Positions 10,809 to 20,732 of a DNA stretch of 64,000 nucleotides are shown in pieces. The stretch spans positions 1 through 64,000 of the forward strand of contig BBCA01000007.1 in the NCBI GenBank assembly GCA_001311805.1. The letters run 5' to 3'. The first letter of the stretch is position 1, and every line of letters starts with the position of its first letter. This stretch comes from Lentibacillus juripiscarius JCM 12147 (GTDB lineage Bacteria > Bacillota > Bacilli > Bacillales_D > Amphibacillaceae). The notes below the pieces were generated by a model. The model was given only the letters and a program-made list of their open reading frames with translations. It was not told the origin of the DNA and did no database searches. A program made the position numbers and the translations under genes.

Positions 10809-11726
10809 TTACTCCGCCGGGTCCTCTCCTATAATCTTCACTTCCCGTTCAAGGCTGACACCAAATTTTTCTTTAACCGTACGCTGCACATGATGGATTA
10901 AATCGATATACTCCGTTGCTGTAGCACCGTCTTTATTAATAATAAAGCCCGCATGCTTTAATGACACCTCGGCTCCGCCAACTTGCTGCCCCTGCAAATC
11001 GCTGTCTTGAATCAATTTGCCGGCAAAGTACCCGGGAGGCCTTTTAAACACACTGCCGCATGATGGATACTCAAGTGGCTGTTTCGATTCCCGTTTGTAT
11101 GTGAGATCGTCCATGACCGCTTTAATAGCGTCATACTCCCCTTCTTCCAGTGCGAACGTAGCTTCCAGCACAATATAACCCTTTTCCGGAATATTACTGG
11201 AGCGGTACTCTAGATCGAGTTCATCGGCGGACAATGTCAGCAAGTTACCATGCTGGTCAACGACAACCGTGCTCACCAGGACATCCTTAATCTCTCCGCC
11301 GTACGCACCCGCATTCATAAATAGCGCCCCGCCGACAGAACCTGGAATGCCGCACGCAAACTCAAGTCCCGTTAATGAATGAGACAGCGCCTCCTGGGAA
11401 GCGTCAATAATCCGGGCACCACTTTGTGCAACCATCCGTGTGCCATCTGTTGTGATATCTGCCAGGCGGCCCAAATTCAGCACAATGCCTCTTATTCCGC
11501 CATCTTTGATAATCAGATTAGATCCATTCCCGAGTAATGTGAATGGTATATTCTCTTTAATGGAAAGTCTGACGATATCCTGGACTTCCCTATACGTTTC
11601 CGGTGTTACATAAAAATCAGCCTTACCGCCTAACCGTGTATATGTGTGATCTTCTAAATTTTCACCAGCTTTAATATTTTCAGCTGATGTAATGGCTGTT
11701 AATTGTTCATACGTCTGCTCAGTCAC
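10809..11726 (-). CDS. murB: UDP-N-acetylenolpyruvoylglucosamine reductase
   Basis: Flavoprotein that reduces the enolpyruvyl group to give UDP-MurNAc. FAD/substrate motifs are TRLGGKADFYV, PFTLLGNGSNLIIKDGGIRG and GLEFACGIPGSVGGALFMNAGAYGGEI; the catalytic Ser is in PSCGSVFKRPPG. About 305 residues, the usual short bacillar type. The start is one of two consecutive GTG codons (11729/11726) spaced 5-8 nt after AAAGGA. The longer frame up to 11798 begins inside a repeat element and should not be used. Unbroken by frameshifts. Confidence 0.93.
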   Translation of the reverse strand: MTEQTYEQLTAITSAENIKAGENLEDHTYTRLGGKADFYVTPETYREVQDIVRLSIKENIPFTLLGNGSNLIIKDGGIRGIVLNLGRLADITTDGTRMVAQSGARIIDASQEALSHSLTGLEFACGIPGSVGGALFMNAGAYGGEIKDVLVSTVVVDQHGNLLTLSADELDLEYRSSNIPEKGYIVLEATFALEEGEYDAIKAVMDDLTYKRESKQPLEYPSCGSVFKRPPGYFAGKLIQDSDLQGQQVGGAEVSLKHAGFIINKDGATATEYIDLIHHVQRTVKEKFGVSLEREVKIIGEDPAE

Positions 11727-11765
11727 CACAAACATCCATCCTTTGCTGTACTTCCTGTCTTCCCA

Positions 11766-11925
11766 GAGGTTGTTCAAAAAGTCCGGTAAAAATGACACAT
11801 CGAATTTCTTTGTTGGCTCGTTTCTCCGCTACTCATGTATCTAAAGGCATACATTCCGTTACTCGAAACCATCGCCGCCTCGAAATTCTCGGTCCTTTTT
11901 ATCCTCCTTTTTGAACACGCACTTC
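11766..11925. repeat. Inverted-terminus repeat element (GTTCAAAAAG family), medium copy
   Basis: Starts GTTCAAAAAGTCCGG (11772) and ends CTTTTTGAACACGCACTT (11907-11924). The termini are inverted repeats of each other. The left 30 bases and the right end (GGTCCTTTTTATCCTCC) match the copy at 32784-32999. No open frame of its own. It lies directly upstream of murB. Confidence 0.75.
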
Positions 11926-12103
11926 CATAAAACGGTTCGAATCCCTGCTGAAAAATTCGTCGTTTCCAAGCGAGATTATGTTACTCTGCCTGTTTTTATT
12001 TCATCCGCAATCGTCCAAGTTCATAATCCTCTGTAGCATTACTATTCACCAGAAGCATGACAGGTGCATAGGGTTCGGGGATTTCTTGGTTACCTCCCGT
12101 TCC

Positions 12104-12520
12104 TTAAGCCTTTCGCAGTGTCTTTTGCTTAAGGATAAACCATGTGAAATAAGAGCCTATTCCGAACAACAGAATCTTTACGGCCAATAGCGGAACGACA
12201 AACAAAATGCTGTATGCCATTGCTATCCATAGTGTAGACACCCCTATCACTTTTGCCTTCAAAGGAATACCTTTGCCATCACGGTAATTCTGTATGTAGG
12301 AGCCAAAATATTTATTCGAAAGGAGCCAATTGTATAGATTATCCGAGCTTCTCACATAACAGGCAGCCGCCAGCAGCAGCAGCGGCGTTGTTGGCACCAG
12401 CGGAAGAATAATGCCCAACATTCCCAAAGCCAGTGAAATCGACCCGGCTATAATCAGAACTATTTTTTCAGCTGCTTCATCGTACCACCAGCTATCATGG
12501 GTTATAAATGCTGTTTTCAT
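12104..12520 (-). CDS. DUF454 (YbaN-like) small inner-membrane protein
   Basis: Intact 138-residue membrane protein. EKIVLIIAGSISLALGMLGIILPLVPTTPLLLLAAACYVRSS is the DUF454 core (GxxGxxLPxxPTTPFxLL), followed by a conserved short helix YNWLLSNKYFGSYIQNYRDGKGIP and two more membrane segments. The first 17 residues lie outside the family core, so the true start may be internal. Function unknown. It is divergent from the his operon. Confidence 0.85.
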   Translation of the reverse strand: MKTAFITHDSWWYDEAAEKIVLIIAGSISLALGMLGIILPLVPTTPLLLLAAACYVRSSDNLYNWLLSNKYFGSYIQNYRDGKGIPLKAKVIGVSTLWIAMAYSILFVVPLLAVKILLFGIGSYFTWFILKQKTLRKA

Positions 12521-12634
12521 TATAGCATTCCCCGGAAAGTTATGCCTTCATTGATTATGGAATTTATTTGACTTTTTTACCCATGGTTCTCATTTGCAGT
12601 GTTGTAAAAAATATTAAAGAGTCATTATTTTCTG

Positions 12635-12663
12635 TTGACTTTTCATCGATTAATTACTAGAAT
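12635..12663 (+). promoter_or_regulatory. Sigma-A promoter of his operon
   Basis: -35 TTGACT (12635-12640), 17-bp spacer, -10 TAGAAT (12658-12663). The leader to hisZ is only about 60 nt, leaving no room for a T-box; no attenuator is visible. Confidence 0.75.
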
Positions 12664-12728
12664 ACTAAATAACTTTAATTAAATAAAGTGGTAAAGTGAT
12701 GAAGACACGGACAGAATGGAGTTTTCGC

Positions 12729-13970
12729 ATGGTTTCCTATCAAATTGACACTGAAAACAATGGAATAACCTCCAGGCAGCTAATGCAAAACAGCCTCCTG
12801 CCTTTGCTGAAGAGACGCTTCCGCACTTACGGATATGTCGAAACAAGCACAAGCGCTTTTCAGGATTACGATTTATATACTTCGGTTACCGGGACGGTCC
12901 GTAAACACGACATGATTAAAACCATAGACCCGTCCGGGGAGGTTCTTGTCCTTCGTCCGGATGTAACCATCCCCATCGCACAGCAGGCAGCATCGGGTGA
13001 CAAAAGTCCTCGGCGGCAATTTTATGTCCAGGATGTGTACCGGCTTACCGATGAAAAGAACCATCATAGAGAACGGACTCAGGCAGGCGTCGAATGCTTC
13101 GGGGAAAACACACATGAAAATGATGCCGAATTGGTCGCCATGGCTGCTCATATTCTTAAGGACCTTCATTTCAGCCAATACAGAATTGTCCTAAGCCATG
13201 CCGCTTTCTTTAAGGAATTGCTGAGCCAGCTGCCGCTCTCGCCAAGTCAGGCTGAACAGTTGCACGAACTGATACAGTCCAAGAACTTGACTGAAATAAG
13301 ACCCTTCCTTGCCGATTTGCCAATTGACGGGGAATTGGCAGAAGCTGTCGAGACAATCCCGATGTTATATGGAAGCCCGGAACAAGTAATTGCCAAGGCA
13401 TCAGCGATATCCCTCAACGCCGGTATGCGAAAGACAATTAATGAACTCAAGGATGTTATTGCTGTTTTAAGGGCTTACGGCGCCTACGATTCTGTTGTAT
13501 TAGATCTTGGCCTGATAAATGATATGAACTATTATTCGGGCATCATTTTTCAGGGATATGTTGCCGGATCCAGTAAACCTGTTCTAATGGGCGGACGGTA
13601 CAATCACCTGACAGAGCAGTTTGGGAAAAGCATGCCGGCAATTGGTTTCGGCTGCTTCGCCGATCTTTTGTTGGATGCACTGGGTAAGGACGGCCAGCCA
13701 CCGGTAATGGAAAATGCCATCCAGGTTATTATTTATTATGACCCAAGCGGCATCACACATGCATTAGCTATCGCCAATAAACTCCGGGATATCGGCTTCC
13801 GTGTAGTCACCGAGAATAGGTGCCGAAGAACTGATTTAGAAACGCCTGCACTCGGAACTGCCTTTATAACGGCAGACCAATTTCTGCTGCATCACCGGGG
13901 CAAACAAACGGAATTTCAGACGGCAGATGAACTAAACAATCTGCTGGAAGTAGAAATGAGGGGAAATTGA
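12729..13970 (+). CDS. hisZ: ATP phosphoribosyltransferase regulatory subunit
   Basis: HisRS-like subunit that, with short HisG, forms the ATP-PRT complex and senses histidine. Class II synthetase-like blocks are LLPLLKRRFRTYGYVETSTSAFQDYDLY, VLVLRPDVTIPIAQQ and ERTQAGVECFGE. The degenerate C-terminal part includes MNYYSGIIFQGYV and VLMGGRYNHL. The preferred start is ATG 12729 (MVSYQIDTENNG), with GGAG 7 nt upstream; the in-frame GTG at 12696 lacks a ribosome binding site. Intact. Its stop adjoins the hisG ATG. Confidence 0.92.
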   Translation: MVSYQIDTENNGITSRQLMQNSLLPLLKRRFRTYGYVETSTSAFQDYDLYTSVTGTVRKHDMIKTIDPSGEVLVLRPDVTIPIAQQAASGDKSPRRQFYVQDVYRLTDEKNHHRERTQAGVECFGENTHENDAELVAMAAHILKDLHFSQYRIVLSHAAFFKELLSQLPLSPSQAEQLHELIQSKNLTEIRPFLADLPIDGELAEAVETIPMLYGSPEQVIAKASAISLNAGMRKTINELKDVIAVLRAYGAYDSVVLDLGLINDMNYYSGIIFQGYVAGSSKPVLMGGRYNHLTEQFGKSMPAIGFGCFADLLLDALGKDGQPPVMENAIQVIIYYDPSGITHALAIANKLRDIGFRVVTENRCRRTDLETPALGTAFITADQFLLHHRGKQTEFQTADELNNLLEVEMRGN

Positions 13971-14596
13971 ATGGATTACCTTACATTGGCACTTGCAAAA
14001 GGCCGGACAGCAAATAATTCTATCAATTTGCTGGAGAAGGCCGGCTTCCATTTCGATCATTTCAGAGAAGATTCAAGAAAACTCGTTTTCTATGATAAGG
14101 ACAGTCTGATTAAGCTAATCTTTGTCAAGGCCGTTGATGTCCCGACATATGTGGAAAATGGAGCAGCAGACGTGGGAATCGTCGGGAAGGATAACATTAT
14201 GGAAGAACAGCCTGACGTTTACGAACTGCTTGACCTGCAGTTTGGCCAGTGCAAATTTGCAGTTGCCGGCTTCACAGGAACCGGGCTGGATACAGACAGG
14301 ACATTAACCGTTGCATCCAAATATCCAGCCGCAGCCAAAAACATTTTCATAGAAAAGGCATCCCCATCGACACCATCAAACTAAACGGATCGGTTGAACT
14401 TGCACCTGTCATTGGCCTCGCGGACGTCATTGTGGACATCGTCGAAACCGGCAACACCTTACGCGAAAATGGACTGACTGTACTTGAAGAGATGGAAGCA
14501 ATCAGCACCCGCCTGATTGTCAACAAAGCCAGCTTCACCACTAAATCGGACAGCGTACACAGATTCATTGATACTTTAAAAAAAGGGTTGGAGTGA
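13971..14596 (+). CDS. hisG: ATP phosphoribosyltransferase catalytic subunit, short form (frameshifted)
   Basis: First step of histidine synthesis: joins ATP and PRPP. Starts [20 protein letters not shown]. The short HisG core [23 protein letters not shown] and, after a frame change near 14357, the PRPP-binding loop [20 protein letters not shown] are clear. About 208 residues without the regulatory ACT-like domain, which matches the presence of HisZ. GTG AGC-type spacing to hisD is 6 bases, so the genes are co-translated. Confidence 0.92.
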
Positions 14597-14602
14597 TCAA
14601 AC

Positions 14603-15898
14603 GTGAAAAAAATGACAGCCAGCCAATTCCGGCAGGCGAGTGGATCATCATTCGGACAGACCAACAACGGCATTTTGGACGAAAAGGTTCTTCGCATCAT
14701 CTCTGACGTCCAGAAAAATGGGGATACCGCTCTTCTCCGGCTCACGGAAGAATTGGACGGCATTAGGCTTCGTACACTGCAAGTTACTGAGGATGAATTT
14801 CAGGAAGCAGAAGCATCCGTCAGCGACTCATTTCATACAGCACTCCGGACCGCAGGCAAAAACATTGAAACCTTTCATGCTGGCCAGATGGAGCAATCCT
14901 GGTTCATGAATCCAGACCTCGGCGTGACATTAGGACAAAAGGTATCCCCTATTGAACGTGTCGGTGTGTATATACCGGGGGGGTAAAGCCTCCTACCCAT
15001 CTTCTGTACTGATGAATATCATCCCGGCGAAACTGGCGGGTGTTAAGGATATCACCGTTACCACGCCGCCAGATGAACATGGAAACATCAGTCCGCACGT
15101 CCTTGCCGCTGCCAGAGTGGCGGGCGCTGACACTGTCTATAAAGTCGGGGGGGGCACAAGCCATTGCTGCATTAGCCTATGGCACCGAAACGATTAAAAA
15201 GGCTTTTAAAATTGTTGGACCCGGCAATACCTACGTTGCCGGGCTAAAAAGTGGGTATTTGGTGATGTCGCTGTCGATATGATTGCCGGCCCAAGCGAAA
15301 TTTGCATTGTCGCTGATGAAACAGCAAACCCAGCTTTTGCTGCTGCCGATCTTTTATCACAGGCAGAACATGACGAACAGGCCAGACCGCTATTGGTGAC
15401 ACCAAGCAGTCATATAGCAGATGCAGTACAAGGAGAGATATCCCGTCAGATAGAAAAGCTGGAGCGTAAAAAATTATCCGCCAGTCATTAGATCAGAACG
15501 GGCGAATGATTGTGACGGAATCACTTGCAGAAGCACTGGACATCGCTAATCTAATTGCACCGGAGCATCTGCAGCTCATGATTCGGGAGCCGTTCGAAAA
15601 CTTGGCGGCGATTACGAATGCGGGGGCCATTTTTCTAGGCAATTATTCCCCTGAGCCACTGGGTGACTATGCAGCCGGTCCTAACCATACGTTGCCAACG
15701 AGCGGTACAGCAGCATTTTCATCACCACTTGGTGTCTATGATTTTATGAAAAAATCAAGCATTATTCATTATCAGAGAGACGCTCTGAGAAACGTTTCAG
15801 AGACCGTCACCTCTCTTGCCAAAGCAGAAGGGCTGACCGCACATGCTCAATCGATTCAGATCAGGAAGGATGAAAACGATGCGAAAACAGACGATTAG
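14603..15898 (+). CDS. hisD: Histidinol dehydrogenase (multiple frameshifts)
   Basis: Zn enzyme that performs the last two oxidations to histidine. Fragments in order: [12 protein letters not shown]..., [100 protein letters not shown] and [11 protein letters not shown] with [16 protein letters not shown]. Frame changes occur at the G7 run near 14985, the G8 run near 15155, near 15250 and at the A6 run near 15472. Homopolymer placement points to sequence error. Reconstructed length is about 430 residues, normal. The stop overlaps the hisB start. Confidence 0.92.
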
Positions 15899-16463
15899 AC
15901 GTGCTACAGCCGAAACCAATATCACTGCAGCGTTCAGCCTGGATGGCTCCGGGACACCGAATATCCATACAGGCATCGGTTTCTTTGACCACATGTTGAC
16001 ACTGCTGACCAAACACGGACTGTTCGATTTGAGCGTGCAGTGTGATGGCGACCTGGAAGTTGATCAGCATCATACGGTTGAAGATACCGGCATTGTCCTC
16101 GGGCAGGCGTTCAAACAAGCACTCGGCGATAAAACGGGCATTACCCGTTATGCTACAGTCACGACACCGATGGATGAAGCACTTGCCTCTGTTTCAGTCG
16201 ATATTAGCGGGCGGCCATACCTTGTCTATCATGTCGATGGACTGAAGGAAAAAGTCGGGTCATTCGATACAGAGCTGGCCGAAGAATTTTTCCAGGCCTT
16301 CGTCAATCACGCCGGTATTACACTGCACATTAACCTGGCCTATGGCTCGAACACCCATCATATGATAGAGGCTATTTTCAAAGGTGCAGGCCGGGCGCTT
16401 GACCAAGCTGTATCGATCAATGAGAGGGTGGATGGTATCCCATCAACGAAAGGATCCTTGTAG
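15879..16463 (+). CDS. hisB: Imidazoleglycerol-phosphate dehydratase
   Basis: Mn-dependent dehydratase, 194 residues, intact. Begins [23 protein letters not shown]. Metal ligands are visible in GIGFFDHMLTLLTKHG, DQHHTVEDTGIVLG, AFVNHAGITLHI and YGSNTHHMIEAIFKG. The start at 15879 is preferred over 15870, because AGGAAGG directly abuts the earlier ATG. The next gene, 17 bases away, is hisA; hisH, which normally separates them in bacilli, is absent. Confidence 0.94.
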   Translation: MRKQTIRRATAETNITAAFSLDGSGTPNIHTGIGFFDHMLTLLTKHGLFDLSVQCDGDLEVDQHHTVEDTGIVLGQAFKQALGDKTGITRYATVTTPMDEALASVSVDISGRPYLVYHVDGLKEKVGSFDTELAEEFFQAFVNHAGITLHINLAYGSNTHHMIEAIFKGAGRALDQAVSINERVDGIPSTKGSL

Positions 16464-16479
16464 AAAAGAGGGAATAAAA

Positions 16480-17190
16480 ATGATTTTACTTCCAGCTATC
16501 GATATCAGAGGCGGGAATTGTGTCCGCCTCACACAAGGGGATTACCGACAAGAAACAATTTATAGCGACTCCCCAGCCTCTATTGCCAAACAATGGGAGG
16601 ACCAGCAAGCCGATTACTTGCACGTTGTGGACCTGGATGGTGCCAAAACCGGGACTGCCGCCAATGCTGAAACCATTCGGGAGATTGTCCAAACCATCCA
16701 GATCCCTGTTCAAATTGGAGGTGGCATTCGTTCCATTGATACGTTACAAACTTACCTGTCTGCAGGTGCTGATCGGGTCATTATTGGTACAGCTGCTATT
16801 CATCATATGGACTTCTTAAAAGAAGCAGTTGCTTCCTTTGGTGATAACATTGCTGTGTCCATCGATGCACGTAATGGCTTCATCGCAACAGATGGTTGGA
16901 CCGAAACAAGTGATGTTAAAGCAATCGATTTGATGAAAGAGCTTGAAACAATTGGGGTCAGTACCATCATTTACACGGATATTTTGAAAGACGGCATGCT
17001 GAAAGGCCCCAACTTTGAAGAGCTGAACGCCATTAATTGTGCAACAAACATCCAAGTCATTGCCTCAGGCGGCATCTCCAGCCTGGAAGATGTGAACCGG
17101 CTCAAAGAGATGGATCTTTACGGTGCCATCATTGGCAAAGCATTGTATGACGGCACACTATCATTTACAAACATACGGGAGGAAACATGA
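16480..17190 (+). CDS. hisA: ProFAR isomerase
   Basis: Isomerises ProFAR to PRFAR on a (beta/alpha)8 barrel. 236 residues, intact. Catalytic Asp 8 is in MILLPAIDIRGGNCVRL and the second catalytic Asp in IIYTDILKDGMLKGPNFE. Phosphate-binding loops are IPVQIGGGIRS and VIASGGISSLEDV. The start ATG follows AGAGGGAATAAAA. Adjacent to hisF without a gap. Confidence 0.95.
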   Translation: MILLPAIDIRGGNCVRLTQGDYRQETIYSDSPASIAKQWEDQQADYLHVVDLDGAKTGTAANAETIREIVQTIQIPVQIGGGIRSIDTLQTYLSAGADRVIIGTAAIHHMDFLKEAVASFGDNIAVSIDARNGFIATDGWTETSDVKAIDLMKELETIGVSTIIYTDILKDGMLKGPNFEELNAINCATNIQVIASGGISSLEDVNRLKEMDLYGAIIGKALYDGTLSFTNIREET

Positions 17191-17948
17191 ATGAGGGCAA
17201 AACGAATTATCCCATGCTTGGACGTTAATAAAGGACGCGTTGTCAAAGGGCATAAGTTTAAAAATATACAAGATGTTGCGGACCCGATTGACCTGGCGAG
17301 ACAATACAATGAATCCGGCGCCGATGAACTTGTCTTTTACGACATTACGGCATCCAATGAAAACCGCCTGCTATTTCTTGACATTGTCAGAAAAATAGCA
17401 GCAGAAATTACGATTCCATTCACTGTCGGCGGCGGCATCCGCAGTATCCGGGATATCGAGCAGGCGCTCCATGCCGGCGCAGATAAAGTATCCATCAATA
17501 GTGCAGCCGTTAAAAACCCTGATTTCATTCAGGAAGCCGCTGTGCAGTTCGGCAGCCAATGCATTGTTCTGGCAATTGATGCTAAAAAGGCCGGACCAGG
17601 AAACTGGCATATTGTCATTAGCGGCGGCAGGGATGATACGGGGATGGATGCTGTTGAATGGGTCAAAGAGGGAGAACGTCTTGGTGCCGGTGAAATAGTA
17701 GTCAATGCAATAGATACCGATGGGGATAAAACCGGCTATAGCCTTGAACTGACAAAAACAATCAAACAAAATGTCAACATCCCCGTCATCGCAAGTGGTG
17801 GTGCCGGATCAAATTCCCATGTAGCCGATGTACTGACCGAAGCAAATGCCGATGCAGCCCTTGCAGCCTCTGTCTTCCATTACAATGAGATTCAAATACC
17901 TGAGCTAAAAACTATCTTGATCAAAACGGAATCACCGTCAGGAGGTAA
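17191..17948 (+). CDS. hisF: Imidazole glycerol phosphate synthase cyclase subunit (one frameshift)
   Basis: Cyclase half of IGP synthase, which uses ammonia normally delivered by HisH. Catalytic Asp 11 is in [20 protein letters not shown] and the second Asp in [39 protein letters not shown] is present. Without correction the frame runs on into hisI. A one-base shortage near 17914 explains this: in the next frame the end reads [10 protein letters not shown] and stops at TAA 17946-17948, exactly the expected HisF C terminus, with AGGAGGTAA doubling as the hisI ribosome binding site. Confidence 0.93.
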
Positions 17949-17952
17949 TGAC

Positions 17953-18596
17953 ATGTGGGACGAACAGCTGAACGAACTGACCTTTGACGAACAAGGTCTT
18001 ATCCCCGCCATCATACAGGATATGGAAACAGGTAATGTGCTTACCCATGCCTATATGAACAGGGAGTCGCTGGAAATAACACTGGAAACCGGTGAAACAT
18101 GGTTTTACAGCCGCAAACGCAGGAAGGTGTGGCATAAAGGGGAAACATCCGGCAACAGGCAAAAGATCCATGAAATCCGGTATGACTGTGATCAGGATGC
18201 CCTTTTGATAAAAGTGCATCCACTCGGGCCAGCCTGTCATACTGGTGAGCCAACTTGCTTTCATCATACGTTGAAAGAAGCTGATCCGACCGGCCAAATG
18301 ACGCTCAACGAACTGGCAGCCCTTATCAAAAACGCCGTGCTGATGCAGAGGAAGGCTCTTATACCACCTATTTATTTTCGGAAGGCATGGATAAAATCCT
18401 TAAAAAGATAGGAGAGGAAACGAGTGAAGTGATCATCGGTGCCAAAAATAACAGCCGTGACGAAATGATATGGGAAATAGCCGATTTAAGTTACCACACA
18501 CTCGTTCTGATGGAACTGATGGATATCTCCATTTCCGAGATCAGACAGGAACTTGCCAAACGCCATACAGCAAAGGAAGACGTCCGACATGTGTAA
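17953..18596 (+). CDS. hisIE: Bifunctional phosphoribosyl-AMP cyclohydrolase / phosphoribosyl-ATP pyrophosphatase (frameshifted)
   Basis: Steps two and three of the pathway in one protein. The HisI domain has [45 protein letters not shown] and the Zn/Cys segments DCDQDAL and [13 protein letters not shown]. After a frame change near 18335 the HisE domain reads [20 protein letters not shown] and [18 protein letters not shown]. Start ATG 17953 with AGGAGG. The stop overlaps the hisC start. Confidence 0.92.
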
Positions 18597-19649
18597 ATTC
18601 TGGAGCGAGGCAGTTAAACGGACAGAACCTTACGTACCCGGCGAACAACTGAATGACCCGGACATTATCAAGCTGAATACCAATGAAAACCCGTACGGAC
18701 CTTCACCAAAGGTTATCGACGCCATTCAGAACGAATTGACACAGAAATTACATCTTTACCCTGCCCCCGGTGCTGACGCGCTTCGGGAAGAAATCGGCCG
18801 TTATTATCAGCTTGATAAGGACCATGTTTTTATCGGTAATGGGTCTGATGAAGTACTAGCCTTTTCGTTCATGGCCTTTTTTGAACAAGATGCCCGCATC
18901 CGGTTTCCATCGGTAACATACAGCTTTTACCCGGTCTATGCCAAACTTTTTCATATCCCGTATGATGATGTTCCGCTTAATCGGGACTTTACGATTCCTG
19001 TTGCGTCCTTTTTCCAGTCAGAGGGCGGGGTGATTATTGCCAATCCGAATGCACCAACAGGTTTATATCTCGATTTGAAGTCGGTAGAGGAGATTGCGGC
19101 AAATAATCCGAAGCAAGTGGTTATCATCGATGAGGCCTATGTCGACTTCGCTCCTGGTTCTGCCGTATCACTGGTCAAGGATTATCCTAACCTATTGATT
19201 GTACAGACCATGTCCAAATCAAGGTCACTGGCCGGTCTGCGGCTCGGTTTTGCCATCGGGCAGCCACACCTGATGGAGGCGCTCCATCGCATCAAGGACT
19301 CATTCAACTCATATACGATTGACCAACTGGCTATCGCTGGCGGAACTGCTGCCATTCAGGATGAAGATTATTTCCAGGAGACAACAGGACAAATCATCAA
19401 TACAAGGGAGTGGCTGATTCCCGAAATGAAAAAACGCGGATTCTGCGTACTGCCATCCGCCGCTAACTTTATCTTCGCCTCCCACTATAAGGTAGAAGCA
19501 GAAACACTTTATCAGAAATTGAAACAGCAAAAATCTTAATCAGGCATTTTCAAAACGCCGCAACTGCCAATTACGTGCGCATTACGATTGGTACGGAGGA
19601 ACAGATGGAGCGATTGCTGGCTGCAATCGATTCGATCATTGTTGCATGA
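18589..19649 (+). CDS. hisC: Histidinol-phosphate aminotransferase (frameshifted near C terminus)
   Basis: PLP-dependent fold type I transaminase. [48 protein letters not shown] and the PLP lysine segment [18 protein letters not shown] are seen. An A-run indel near 19533 truncates the frame; read through, it ends [27 protein letters not shown] at 19649. Start ATG 18589 overlaps the hisE stop. In B. subtilis hisC lies with trp genes; here it closes the his operon. Confidence 0.93.
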
Positions 19650-19680
19650 ATCGCTCCAGGTTCTGCTGCAAAACAAGCAG

Positions 19681-19717
19681 AAAAAAACCAGGATCCGTAA
19701 TGGACCCTGGTTTTTTC
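19681..19717. terminator. Bidirectional terminator between hisC and the foldase-like lipoprotein gene
   Basis: AAAAAACCAGGATCC and GACCCTGGTTTTTT arms with A and T tracts on both sides, between convergent genes. Confidence 0.9.
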
Positions 19718-19719
19718 TG

Positions 19720-20505
19720 CTATAAATTAATGGTGACATCGGCATCTTTACGGAGTTTCTCAACAAGCGTCTGCCGTGCTTTATTTTCTTTTGGGTTTTT
19801 AACTGTGACTTCAAATCTGATTTTTTCTCGTCAAATGAGGCTATTTTCTTTTCTTCTCCGTCTTCCTTTTCACCTTTGTTACCCTCTTTCGCTTTCTCCT
19901 GCTGAGACTTCCACTGGTCATATGCTTTTTGCAATTCTTCCTCCGTCGGTTCCGTGTCCCCTGATTCTTCAGAAATCAGCTTCTCCACTTTGACTTGTGT
20001 CTTAATCTGAGAAACAACTTCTTTTTCCTTCATGCCTTGCTCTTCTAACTTACTCAGCAATTTGTCTTTGGACTCAAGCCCATTTTGTTTGGCCATATCG
20101 TTCAGTGTCTCGTCCACATCTTTGTCCGATGCACTATAGTCACGATCATTTGCCTCTTGAATAAGCAGCTGATTACCGACCATGCCCTCTGCTGTCTGCT
20201 TTTTCAGCTTGTCCTGATCAAGCTTTTGACCGGTCAGCTGTGATTGCATCGCCATACGCTGGAACAGGCTTTGATACGTTGATTTGAATTCTTTTTCTTG
20301 ATTTCTTCGCCATTCACTTTTGCGACAACATCTGGCACATCTTTCAGGTCAGGCTCAGGCATCTTCTTCTGCTGTTCAGAAGCCTGTCCATTTTATCACT
20401 ACCGCCGCCATTATCCTTATCGCTCGATTCATCATCACCGCCGCACGCTGCCAGTACTAAAGCTATTCCGAGCGCCATTAGTGTCATCAGTAATTTTCTC
20501 ATCAT
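19720..20505 (-). CDS. SurA_N/PrsA-type lipoprotein without a visible rotamase domain (frameshifted)
   Basis: Lipoprotein signal MMRKLLMTLMALGIALVLAAC (Cys 21), then an Asp/Ser/Gly linker and the SurA_N chaperone module: VVAKVNGEEIKKKEF, GNQLLIQEANDRDYSASDKDVDETLNDMAKQNG, LLSKLEEQGMKEKEVVSQIKTQVKVEKLI. A charged Glu/Lys segment precedes the end KARQTLVEKLRKDADVTINL. Frame changes occur near 20390, 20290 and 19830. The whole is about 260 residues, with no PPIC domain of PrsA. Likely an extracytoplasmic folding helper; the role is inferred from the domain. Confidence 0.78.
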
Positions 20506-20695
20506 AAATGGTAGTCCCTCATTTCCTATCGTTGTTCTTTAATTCAAACATATTTTATGGGGGTATCGCAAGTTTTATTACATTCGGTTAGTTAGCCTTT
20601 ATCCCTTATCATACCGGCATTTCCGCAACCTTTTACATCTTCTTTACAATTTATCGCCTATTTTACTATCATTTGCCGTATTTTCATTCACGTGA

Positions 20696-20728
20696 AGAGG
20701 ACCGGCCCAAATGGGGACCGGTCCCTAA
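20696..20728 (-). terminator. Putative terminator hairpin after the yclQ-like gene
   Basis: GGACCGG and CCGGTCC arms with an inner CCCAAATGGG stem, just past the minus-strand stop at 20733. No long T tract, so termination is only probable. Confidence 0.5.
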
Positions 20729-20732
20729 AACT

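Noticed and set aside
11730..11798. N-terminal extension of MurB
   Set aside because: The extra codons come from the repeat element; the GTG at 11726/11729 has the RBS and gives the normal length.
12664..12728. His T-box or attenuator before hisZ
   Set aside because: The leader is only about 65 nt and lacks a T-box motif, His codon run or terminator hairpin.
14980..15290. Programmed frameshifting in hisD
   Set aside because: There are several shifts in one gene at G and A runs, no slippery-site-plus-pseudoknot design, and the same pattern in dozens of unrelated genes.
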